A stretch of 60,512 bases of DNA from assembly GCA_030444405.1 (NCBI GenBank), contig JARFPM010000006.1, forward strand, positions 1-60,512, given 5' to 3'. Source of the DNA: Nitrospira sp. (GTDB lineage Bacteria > Nitrospirota > Nitrospiria > Nitrospirales > Nitrospiraceae). The notes under the pieces were generated by a model that worked only from the letters and a program-made list of their open reading frames with translations, did no database searches and was not told the origin of the DNA. Positions 18,194 through 25,313 of the stretch are shown one piece after another. Numbering within the stretch: position 1 is the first letter of the stretch; each line of letters starts with the position of its first letter. A program made the translations under genes and the position numbers.

Positions 18194-18260
18194 TATCCCA
18201 ACTTCCGCAGTTCGCGAGGTCAGAGTGAGGGATTTCAACGGCTTGCACAAAAAGTCGCCA

Positions 18261-19498
18261 CTACAACGGGTGCGCACTGGCAAGCGTCGGACTCACGCGG
18301 AGTCGTTGGGGGAAATCCACGCCCAGGCGATCCAAGAGCATGGCCTGAGCCTGATCCGGCCCACGACGCAGCGCAGCCGCACTTCGCGGCCATCCGTCGT
18401 CGGCAACACGACATCGGTGCTCTGAATGGTCTGGAGTTCCTCCAAAATGGTCCGCGGACTATGGCCAAGCCCGGCCCGCTGTTGCCACTGCTCCAGGGTC
18501 TTCCACAGCACATAGGCCAAGAAGCACACCAGAATGTGAGCCTGCACTCGGTCGGCTCGTTGATGCCAGATGGGCCGCAGGGCCAGGTTGCTTTTCTGAA
18601 TGCGGAAGGCGGCTTCGGCGTCAGCGAGTTGGACATAGGTGCGACACAAGTCCTCCGGACTCCAGTCCGTAATGTTGGTGCGCAGCACGTAGCAGCCTGC
18701 GCTTGAGCGGGCCCAGTCATCCCACTCTGGCTGGACGCGCCAGGTCACCCGGAAGCCCGCCGCAGTATTCGGGTCGGCCACCACGTCGATCACGTACCGG
18801 CCGGCAGCACGGGGATTCTGCGCCAGCAGACGGCCGATCTGTCGCTCAATCGGGCCGCGCTCCAGAGGACGGCGCGCTCGGCTGACTCATTGGGCCAAGC
18901 GTGTCACGCCGCGTTCAATGCGCTGCCCGAAACACGTGTGCATCGCCTGCTCCTTCTCGCGCCGCTCAGCCGACCGAACCAGCAGGAACGTTTCGGTTCC
19001 CGTGGGCCCGAGGCAGGTTTGCGCGGTCAGTCCCTCGCGCACCGTCGTCCAGTCGCGCTTGTCCATCAGCGCCCGCGCCCACTTCCGCAACTCACTCTTG
19101 GGCGTGCCGAGGAGATAGCGGCGGCCGCTGGCTCGCAGCCAGGCCAGATTCTCTTCGCTGGTCATCCCCCGATCCATCACCCAGATCCGCTGCGCCAGTC
19201 CATAGCGAGCCTCCAAGGTCCCGACAATGTCTTCGACCGTGGTCACGTCCGTGCGGTTACCGGCAAAGACCTCATAGCCCAGAGGCAAGCCTTCTCGCGT
19301 GACCACCAGCGCGATGCGTACTTGCTTGCAGTCTGGTCGGTGATCCCGGCCGTAGCCTCGCTGGGCGAGAGGATTGTCGGCCGCGTGCCCTTCGCAGTAG
19401 GTGCTGGTGACAGCATAGAGCAGCAGGTCATAGTCCAGCGCGAACAGCTCCCGAAGGCGGGCAACCAGGTGGAACTCCAGTGCGCGCTTGTGGGGTGT
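18261..19498 (-). pseudogene. IS1634-family transposase, decayed
   Basis: Minus-strand reading gives family segments in order: LLLYAVTSTYCEG, then NPLAQRGYGRDHRPDCKQV, VVTREGLPLGYEVFAGNRTD, WVMDRGMTSEENL, then [20 protein letters not shown] and [17 protein letters not shown]. The N-terminal third is missing, cut near 19498 where another element starts. An in-frame TGA at 18887-18889 falls in a conserved region, and a frameshift near 18365 separates the last 30 residues ([17 protein letters not shown]). It cannot make a working transposase. Confidence 0.82.
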
Positions 19499-19536
19499 GG
19501 GGCCCTTCTTTCACTTTTCACCCCTCCAGGAGGTGG

Positions 19537-20451
19537 TTGCTGGCCTACGAATCCTTTTCCGCTGAACGCTTTTTCACCGAAATCACCACAGAGGCCGAGG
19601 CTCGAACCCTGCTGTGGCAAGGTCGCTTCCAGGGCAAAGAGTTTCACTGCCCGCATTGTCATGCCGAGCAATTTTATGCCCTGGCGACTCGACCTGAAGT
19701 GCGCACCTGCAAAGGCTGTCGGCGACAATTGCGTCTCCGCGCGGGCACCATCTTCGAATCCTCGAAGACGTCTCTGCTGCTCTGGGTCAACGCGCTGTGT
19801 TCTGTCATGCAAGGCAAACGCGGGATATCTGCCCAAGAGCTCCGGCGGCATTTGGGGGTCAAATCTTACGGCCGAGTGTGGAGCATGCTCCAGAAGATTC
19901 GGGCGGCGTTGCAACACCGAGATGCAGGCTACCAGGTGGGCGATGGTGTCATTGAGCTGGATGCGGGAACGTTTGGGCGCCGGGAAACCGGCACTCAATG
20001 CGACGTCCTCGTGGCCATTGAGACCAAGGCCTGGGTGAATGCCAAAGGCCAAGCGCGCAGTCGAGCGGGGGTTGCCAAGGTGTTGGTGGGCAAGGAAACC
20101 AAGGCGCACGCCCAACAGCTGGTGGACACCGGGGTGCGAGCGGGGGCCATTGTCAATACCGACGGCAGCTGGAGTTTCCGAAATGTGATAGGGGTTGATG
20201 ACGACTATCAAGTGGTCTCTGGTGATCGATCCGCGTGCGAGCGATGGTTGCCGTGGGTCCATAAGTTTATTTCGAATGCCAAAGCCTGGATCATTGGGAC
20301 GCACCATGGGGTGAAGGACAAACATATGAGGCGGTACGTGGGAGAGTATACCTATCGCTTTAACCGCCGCCATGATGTGCCCCGCATATTTCATCGAGCA
20401 CTGGTGGCCCGTGCTCTTGCCCCACCCGTAAAGTTATGTGCACTTTGCTGA
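19537..20451 (+). CDS. IS1595-family (ISXO2-like) transposase
   Basis: About 304 residues, family length. The N-terminal zinc ribbon has CPHC and CKGC; the DDE-like part includes VIELDAGTFGRRETG, AIVNTDGSWSF and HHGVKDKHMRRYVGEYTYRFNRR, the typical last block. The start is uncertain: AGGAGG at 19528-19533 is close to TTG 19537 and CTG 19540, while the family usually begins just before AYESFSAERFF; no ATG fits. The element appears to have inserted into the IS1634-like gene at about 19498. I could not define terminal repeats. Confidence 0.82.
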   Translation: MLAYESFSAERFFTEITTEAEARTLLWQGRFQGKEFHCPHCHAEQFYALATRPEVRTCKGCRRQLRLRAGTIFESSKTSLLLWVNALCSVMQGKRGISAQELRRHLGVKSYGRVWSMLQKIRAALQHRDAGYQVGDGVIELDAGTFGRRETGTQCDVLVAIETKAWVNAKGQARSRAGVAKVLVGKETKAHAQQLVDTGVRAGAIVNTDGSWSFRNVIGVDDDYQVVSGDRSACERWLPWVHKFISNAKAWIIGTHHGVKDKHMRRYVGEYTYRFNRRHDVPRIFHRALVARALAPPVKLCALC

Positions 20452-20531
20452 TAGGCATGCAAATTTAGCACATGGCTAAGGATCAACACGTACGATGAGG
20501 CGAGAACATCACTCAAACTGCGTGATTTGTT

Positions 20532-20573
20532 TAGTGAGCCAGCTGGGACTCGAACCCAGGGCCCTCGCCTTAA
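20532..20573 (-). repeat. 3' half of a tRNA-Lys gene, direct repeat of 23284-23325
   Basis: The 40-bp stretch 20534-20573 matches 23286-23325 in the same orientation with one mismatch (A/G at 20541). It covers the anticodon loop, variable loop, T arm and acceptor 3' strand. The encoded CCA is changed to CTA and the 5' half is absent. The anticodon here reads CTT while the intact gene has TTT. This fits an attachment-site copy left by integration at a tRNA-Lys gene. Confidence 0.75.
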
Positions 20574-20697
20574 GAGTTCGAATCAAGGGTCTTTGACATC
20601 GAGAAGGATTCACCTCCTGAATCCCCAGCAAGCGGGGATGCACTGAACAAGGTTGACCCCCTATTTCCGCCGACTGGAACAAGTTGTGTAGGGAAGA

Positions 20698-20727
20698 TTT
20701 TACTCACAGCACAAACTCTGCTATACC
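20698..20727 (+). promoter_or_regulatory. Candidate promoter of the Lys/Ala peptide gene
   Basis: TTTACT 20698-20703 and TATACC 20722-20727 are spaced by 18 nt or fewer, about 48 nt upstream of the small gene; a second TATACAAT lies just downstream. Confidence 0.3.
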
Positions 20728-20775
20728 ACACCTATACAATCACCATTTTTGAAATCGAAGGGAGGTGGAGTACTC

Positions 20776-20832
20776 ATGGCAACGAAGAAAGCAGCGAAGA
20801 AGCCTGCAAAGAAGGCGGCCAAGAAGAAGTAG
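20776..20832 (+). CDS. 18-residue Lys/Ala-rich peptide, histone H1-tail-like
   Basis: ATG 20776 follows GGGAGGTGGAG, a strong ribosome-binding site, and the frame ends at TAG 20830-20832. The product MATKKAAKKPAKKAAKKK is half lysine and otherwise Ala/Pro, like the tail of eukaryotic H1 and the bacterial Hc1/AlgR3-type proteins, so binding to DNA or RNA by charge is plausible. A perfect 10-bp hairpin follows 11 nt later and a promoter-like pair lies upstream, which together argue for a real transcription unit rather than a chance frame. Known bacterial H1-like proteins are longer, so this could also be a truncated remnant. Confidence 0.5.
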   Translation: MATKKAAKKPAKKAAKKK

Positions 20833-20843
20833 TCGCCGCACCA

Positions 20844-20873
20844 TGAGGAGGCGTCGGCCACGTCGCCTCCTCA
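20844..20873 (+). terminator. Hairpin downstream of the Lys/Ala peptide gene
   Basis: TGAGGAGGCG 20844-20853 pairs perfectly with CGCCTCCTCA 20864-20873 around a 10-nt loop, followed by CCTTCCC. The position fits a terminator, though the T-run is poor. Confidence 0.55.
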
Positions 20874-21098
20874 CCTTCCCGCATCCTCGATCTTCCTCAG
20901 TCCTAAACCGCATCGCACGAGTCGCTGTCCGATCGAACACTTCCTCAGCAACGCTTCCGATAGACTCGACCACCCGAGAGAACCCGCGTCACCGACGAGA
21001 GCTCCCCTTCTCTGACCAGCTCTCCATCGGGATGGAATCGGCGAAGGTGTCTGGATGCAACCGGTCACGCCAGCGAAGCGCACCTCATGAGATGAAGA

Positions 21099-21198
21099 AT
21101 AAGGCAAAAGAGGGCGGAACGACCGGCAGGCTCAGGTCACGACAACAAAGAAGCGGCGCGGCAAAAGAAAGGGGAGGTGATGGCCACATCACCTCCCC
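21099..21198 (+). other. Lys/Arg-rich frame without start codon, ending in a perfect 12-bp hairpin
   Basis: After a TAA at about 21099 a 25-codon frame runs to TGA 21179-21181 and ends in TTKKRRGKRKGR, very basic. No ATG, GTG or TTG opens it with a ribosome-binding site. GGGGAGGTGATG 21171-21182 pairs with CATCACCTCCCC 21187-21198 around GCCA; on the minus strand the stem is followed by TTTCTTTTG. The layout echoes the Lys/Ala peptide plus hairpin upstream, so a decayed relative is possible. The remainder of 20874-21425 shows no gene. Confidence 0.3.
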
Positions 21199-21425
21199 TC
21201 GTTCCTTAGCGCCAGGGGAGACTCCATGGCGTAAAGAAAGCAGCACGTCAATCTTAGCATGAACCTTCCCCCGAAAAAAGAATAAAGATATCAATACAAT
21301 CAATTACTTGAGAAATTCTATCTGGAGAGGCTAACTGGAAGGGCTGTGTGACCTTCCCCCCTGAAAACTAGACCATTGGCTTGGAAGTTCACCTGTGCTG
21401 AGATCGGCCCCACAGGAGGGGGGCC

Positions 21426-21695
21426 ATGACCAGGAAACGGCACACGGAGGAACAGATCATTGCCAGTGCTCAAGGACGCCTAGGCGGGGCATCGGGGGTC
21501 TAAGAGCTCTGCCGCAAGCGCAGCATCTCGGACGCCATCTTTTATAAGTGGCGGGCGAACTATGCCGGGCTTGAAGTCAGTGATGTGAAGAAGCTCCGTC
21601 AGCTGGAAGACAAAAACCGGCGATTGACGCAGATGGTGGCGGAGCAAGCCCTGGACATTCAGGCGCTAAAAGCGATCACCGCAAAAAACTGGTAA
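21426..21695 (+). pseudogene. IS3-family (IS407-type) OrfA, disrupted by an in-frame stop
   Basis: ATG 21426 follows GGAGGGGGGCC. The reading MTRKRHTEEQIIASAQ is a typical helix-turn-helix start, but a TAA at 21501-21503 replaces a conserved residue; after it the family continues in the same frame (LCRKRSISDAIFYKWRANYAG, then LRQLEDKNRRLTQMVAEQALDIQALK) to TAA 21693-21695. A left end resembling the IS407 inverted repeat (TGTGACCTTCCCCCCTGAAA) lies near 21340. Confidence 0.8.
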
Positions 21696-22066
21696 CGCCC
21701 AAGGCGAAACGAACCGCGGCCCAGTGGATGGCCGAGCGCTTTGGGCGGAGTCACCGACTCGTCTGTCGGTTGCTCGAAGTGGATCGGAACAAGCTCCAGT
21801 ACCGCAGAAGGACGAACATTGTCGAGTCGCCCTTCGCCTCCGTCCGGCTCCGCACCGACGCGTCTCGTCGCTACAAGAGAGTCGAGGGGGCTCATGCCAT
21901 CATCTGGAAGATGTTCCGGGTCGCCGAGCAGGAGTGGCGAAGACTCAATGGGCCGCATTTGCTGCCGCTGGTCGCCTCCGGTCTGCCCTTCAAGGATGGG
22001 AGAATGAGACAATCAGGAAGTGTGAACCGCAGCAGAACCGATCAGTCCGAGAGGACCGCCGACTGA
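21689..22066 (+). pseudogene. Chimeric transposase remnant: IS3 OrfB start joined to an IS256-like C-terminus
   Basis: The frame opens with LVTPKAKRTAAQWMAERFG and LVCRLLEVDRNKLQYRRR, the usual start of IS3 OrfB in the overlapping frame to OrfA. Right after LQYRRR it switches without a frame break to NIVESPFASVRLRTDASRRYK and WRRLNGPHLLPLVASG, the end of mutator-type (IS256) transposases. The DDE core of both is missing. It records a deletion or insertion between two elements and is not functional. Confidence 0.7.
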
Positions 22067-22114
22067 TTCCATCTACACACCTATTGACAGGATCTCATGG
22101 GTTCTTAGGTTCTC

Positions 22115-22179
22115 GTGTGCAATGACCGGAGGGCTATTGCACGCCCCTGAGGGAAGCCCCGGAGGGCTAGAGGCTTCCC
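22115..22179 (+). ncRNA. Candidate structured RNA: two tandem hairpins with the same loop sequence
   Basis: Hairpin 1: GTGTGCAAT 22115-22123 with ATTGCACGC 22136-22144 (one G-T pair). Hairpin 2: GGGAAGCC 22151-22158 with GGCTTCCC 22172-22179. The stems differ in sequence, but both present CCGGAGGGCTA (22126-22136 and 22159-22169) in or at the edge of the loop. Different stems holding one conserved loop is the signature of a selected RNA motif. Strand and function are unknown; on the plus strand the loop exposes GGA, as in CsrA/RsmA-binding RNAs. Confidence 0.4.
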
Positions 22180-22733
22180 AATGAAGACTGCTCAGCGCTT
22201 CAAGGCATGAGCGGTGATCCACTCCTTCGCCTCAAAGGCGACAGTCATGATGGCTTCGAGGTCATTGAGACCGAACGAGGTGCCATTGCGCCAGGCGCCG
22301 GAGTGATCTTTGAACGGTCGGGAAAAGGTTGTTGCGAAGAATGGTCCCTTCTCGCTGGCGTTCTACCAGATCGTCGCCTTGATGTTGCCGCAGCGTAGCG
22401 TGTTGGCTGGTCGTTTGGATGAGTTGGTGGTCGCCACGGTGTTTCCGCCTTATGTGACCTCATAATAAGTCTCTCACGGGAGGAGGAGAGGCGCCGCACA
22501 GGTCACAGAGGAAACAGGAGGCAATAGCCGGAACGGGGGGGCCGGAGAGGATCACGCAGCGGGTGTGACAGTCTCATTGGCACGAGCGATGGGCCTCGCA
22601 GGTGTTAGCCGGTCGGTCACAGCCGGTGGCGACCAGATACATGCGACCAGAGTGTGATACCGGACGGGCAGACGTCCCCAGACAAGATTCCCGGTACCTG
22701 TTCACCGGTTCGATCTGATTGATTGATCCTTCG
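22180..22733. other. Accessory gap with no supported gene
   Basis: Open frames here are short, lack ribosome-binding sites and have composition unlike the flanking proteins. I see nothing recognisable; it is probably mobile-element debris. Confidence 0.5.
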
Positions 22734-22904
22734 CTATTCCGTCTCTTCGCCGCCTTCAATGCAGGCTTCGCATTGGTCTAATTCCACGGTGCCGTGCTCA
22801 CTACAGAAATACCGGCGGCAGCGATTGCACGTCATGAAGGTCATCCTGACTCGGTCTTCGGCTTCGCATCGATCACACTGGCCAGCGCTGCGGGCTTTGG
22901 GCAT
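22734..22904 (-). CDS. Small cysteine-rich, zinc-ribbon-like protein, 56 aa
   Basis: From ATG 22904, with GGAG upstream, the product is MPKARSAGQCDRCEAEDRVR and onward with CDRC, CNRC, YFCSEH and CEAC: paired cysteines plus a histidine that could bind two zinc ions. The frame is open upstream but that part does not look protein-like. The family is unknown to me; the pattern (CxxC-x14-CxxC, CSEHG) recalls FYVE/RING-like or B-box-like folds. It could bind nucleic acid or protein. It is the only apparently intact gene between the IS debris and tRNA-Lys; the 379 nt upstream (22905-23283) hold nothing I recognise. Confidence 0.55.
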   Translation of the reverse strand: MPKARSAGQCDRCEAEDRVRMTFMTCNRCRRYFCSEHGTVELDQCEACIEGGEETE

Positions 22905-23283
22905 CGCTATGTCTCCACGATAGGTCGCATGAGTTCTCGGGACATCCTTCCCATGAGGTGGCGATGACTGTAGGAAGTGGGCCCCCGTCCGCCACACGGT
23001 GAGTTCTACACTGATAACACATCGGGGTTCGTCGCTCCAATTCAAAACAGACATGCCATGCGTTGGTGTTGCGAATCACAATCGCAAGGGCATCGTTTTG
23101 AAGCCTCACACATCTTGCTGCAGCTGATGAGGAGTTCGCTAGACCAAACTCTTAAGGGAGGATGAATTTGCGAGCTGTTTCGCGTACTAAACCGGTCGTG
23201 GCCTCATTCACCCGATAGGGCTGAGACTATGCAGGCGGCCTGAGGATGAAGGTCGTGTTGAACGTGCTGTCTCTTGTAACACG

Positions 23284-23359
23284 TGGTGAGCCGGCTGGGA
23301 CTCGAACCCAGGGCCCTCGCCTTAAAAGGGCGATGCTCTACCGACTGAGCTACCGGCTC
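23284..23359 (-). tRNA. tRNA-Lys (anticodon TTT)
   Basis: Acceptor GAGCCGG pairs with CCGGCTC, then A and encoded CCA; the D arm is GCTCAGTCGGTAGAGC; the anticodon loop is CCTTTTAAG with TTT; the T arm is CTGGGTTCGAGTCCCAG. Its 3' end points towards the accessory region, as expected for an integration target. Confidence 0.96.
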
Positions 23360-23460
23360 ACGATATTGATTGATGGTGTGCTGCGACTGGATGACCGGCC
23401 AGTCCAATGCTCACGCGCGCATCATAGCATTCATGAATAGCGGATAACCATGGACGATTT

Positions 23461-24777
23461 TCAGGGGCGTTTGGGGCGTCGGCGAGAGCAATCCAAGGGA
23501 TTCCGCAGCATGATTGTTTCCGCGCGCTTGGACCCGGTCGAAATCATATCGATTCGGCACTGCGCCAGTTCTTCGATACGGGCCAGGTAGCGTTTCGCTT
23601 CGACCGGGAGCTGCTTGTAGTTGGTCGTGCCTGTTGTCGCGGTGCTCCACCCCTTCATCCGTTGATAGACCGGCTCGCAGTTGGTCAACACATCCAAATC
23701 AGCCGGCATGGCCTTATAGATGGTACCCCCATGTCTGTAGCCGATGCAGAGTTTTAACTCCTTGCAGCCGTCAAGGACATCGAGTTTGGTCAGAGCCAGG
23801 GATGTGAGCCCATTCACCAGCGTCGCGTGACGAACCACGACCGCATCAAACCAGCCGCAACGCCTTGCCCGTCCGGTGGTCGAACCAAATTCTTTCCCTC
23901 GTTCCTGGAGTCCTCGTCCGATCTCATCGGTCAGTTCGGTTGGAAACGGCCCGCTGCCGACTCTTGTGGAGTAGGCTTTGGCGATGCCCATGACTGCGTC
24001 AATCATTGTGGGACCGACACCGGTACCCGTACAGGCCCCACCGGCCGCCGCACTGGACGAGGTCACATAGGGATAGGTGCCGAAGTCCACATCCAGGTTC
24101 GTGCCTTGCGCCCCTTCAAATAAGACCGTCTTGTTCTTCTCTATGGCGCGATTCAACAATACAGTGGTGTCGACGATATGGCTCCTGAGTCGATCAGCAT
24201 AACCCATATATTGATCGAAGATTTTGTCGACTAGAAACGTCTCGACTTTGTACAATCGCTCTAAAAACCAGTTCATCTCGACAAGATTCTCTTCGAGTTT
24301 CTTCCTGAACAACGATGAGTTCAGCAGATCCCCCGTGAGAATTCCGATGCGCGCCATCTTGTCAGCGTACGAGGGCCCGATCCCGCGTCCGGTCGTGCCG
24401 ATTTTCCGTGACCCTTTGGACTGTTCCAACGCGCGGTCGATCGCTTTATGATAGGGCAGGATCAGGTGCGCCCGCTGACTGACGGCAAAGTTCTTACCGA
24501 TCGTGATGCCCTTGGTCTGGAGCAGATCCATCTCTTCGATCAGAGAACCAGGATCGACGACGACGCCGTTGCCGATGACACAGGTCGTCCCCCGGTACAA
24601 AATTCCCGACGGGATAAGATGGAAAATATAGATCCCCCGCTCGTTGATCACAGTATGCCCGGCGTTGGAGCCACCTTGATAGCGCACGACGATGTCGGCG
24701 TTTCGGGCTAAGATATCGACGATCTTGCCCTTGCCTTCATCGCCCCACTGAGCGCCGATAATGACGAGATTGCCCAT
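23461..24777 (-). CDS. purA: Adenylosuccinate synthetase
   Basis: 438 residues. The GTP-binding start GAQWGDEGKGK is at 8-18, then YQGGSNAGHTV, the catalytic loop region GTTGRGIGPSYADKMAR, FEGAQGTNLDVDFGTYPYVTSS and GSTTGRARRCGWFD. It makes adenylosuccinate from IMP, aspartate and GTP in AMP synthesis. It is transcribed from its own promoter at 24856-24884; a terminator-like hairpin lies between that promoter and the start codon, suggesting attenuation. Confidence 0.98.
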   Translation of the reverse strand: MGNLVIIGAQWGDEGKGKIVDILARNADIVVRYQGGSNAGHTVINERGIYIFHLIPSGILYRGTTCVIGNGVVVDPGSLIEEMDLLQTKGITIGKNFAVSQRAHLILPYHKAIDRALEQSKGSRKIGTTGRGIGPSYADKMARIGILTGDLLNSSLFRKKLEENLVEMNWFLERLYKVETFLVDKIFDQYMGYADRLRSHIVDTTVLLNRAIEKNKTVLFEGAQGTNLDVDFGTYPYVTSSSAAAGGACTGTGVGPTMIDAVMGIAKAYSTRVGSGPFPTELTDEIGRGLQERGKEFGSTTGRARRCGWFDAVVVRHATLVNGLTSLALTKLDVLDGCKELKLCIGYRHGGTIYKAMPADLDVLTNCEPVYQRMKGWSTATTGTTNYKQLPVEAKRYLARIEELAQCRIDMISTGSKRAETIMLRNPLDCSRRRPKRP

Positions 24778-24808
24778 AGTTAAAGCGACCCTCAGCCGGA
24801 GTCAGCAC

Positions 24809-24844
24809 GAAAAAATAGCTCTGACCCGATTGGGAGATCAGAGC
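24809..24844 (-). terminator. Terminator-like hairpin in the purA leader (possible attenuator)
   Basis: GCTCTGA (minus, from 24844) pairs with TCAGAGC ending at 24818, loop 13 nt, followed on the minus strand by TATTTTTT. It starts only about 5 nt after the predicted transcription start and ends about 32 nt before the purA ATG, so purA transcripts must read through it. Confidence 0.7.
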
Positions 24845-24855
24845 CAAGGGGCCCC

Positions 24856-24884
24856 ATGGTAGGTGCGACCTATTCTTTTGTCAA
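24856..24884 (-). promoter_or_regulatory. Sigma-70 promoter of purA
   Basis: On the minus strand a perfect TTGACA (24884-24879) and TACCAT (24861-24856) are separated by exactly 17 nt. Confidence 0.65.
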
Positions 24885-25048
24885 GATGATCGTTGCGATG
24901 CTTTGCATTCAAATCTTTCTTCGCGATCATGACACTGTGAGGCAACAACTGGTCGGTTGACTGGCTCAAAGCTGCGTGTTAGCATACTAGAAGTTGTTTC
25001 AACGCCTTAATTTTCCATATTAATTTCGATTTTTGAATCTCCCAAGGT

Positions 25049-25124
25049 GGGGCTGTAGCGCAGTTGGGAGCGCGCGTGAATGGCATTCACGAGGTCGCCG
25101 GTTCAATCCCGGCCAGCTCCACCA
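25049..25124 (+). tRNA. tRNA-Ala (anticodon GGC)
   Basis: Acceptor GGGGCTG pairs with CAGCTCC (one G-T), then A and encoded CCA; the anticodon stem-loop is GTGAATGGCATTCAC with GGC; the T arm is GCCGGTTCAATCCCGGC. Confidence 0.96.
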
Positions 25125-25313
25125 AACCGCACGTCGTGCGTATCGCCGGATAAACACCTCAAGGGTTTGGGATTCTAGAATGGTTACCTTGTACGCATCA
25201 CTTATGCTCAGCTTTCTTCAGCTCCCTCGCCTTCCAACCGGTTAGCTGTTTCCCTCGTTCACGTTCATCTCGGGTGACCCGGTCGTCCCATTTCACGTGG
25301 AAGGTTTGTGCCG

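Noticed and set aside
19243-20394. Long minus-strand frame opposite the IS1595-type gene
   Set aside because: A mirror frame of a GC-rich coding region; the plus strand gives clear transposase motifs.
22115-22179. Guanidine-II (mini-ykkC) riboswitch
   Set aside because: Tandem hairpins fit in form, but the ACGR loops are absent and no transporter or carboxylase gene follows.
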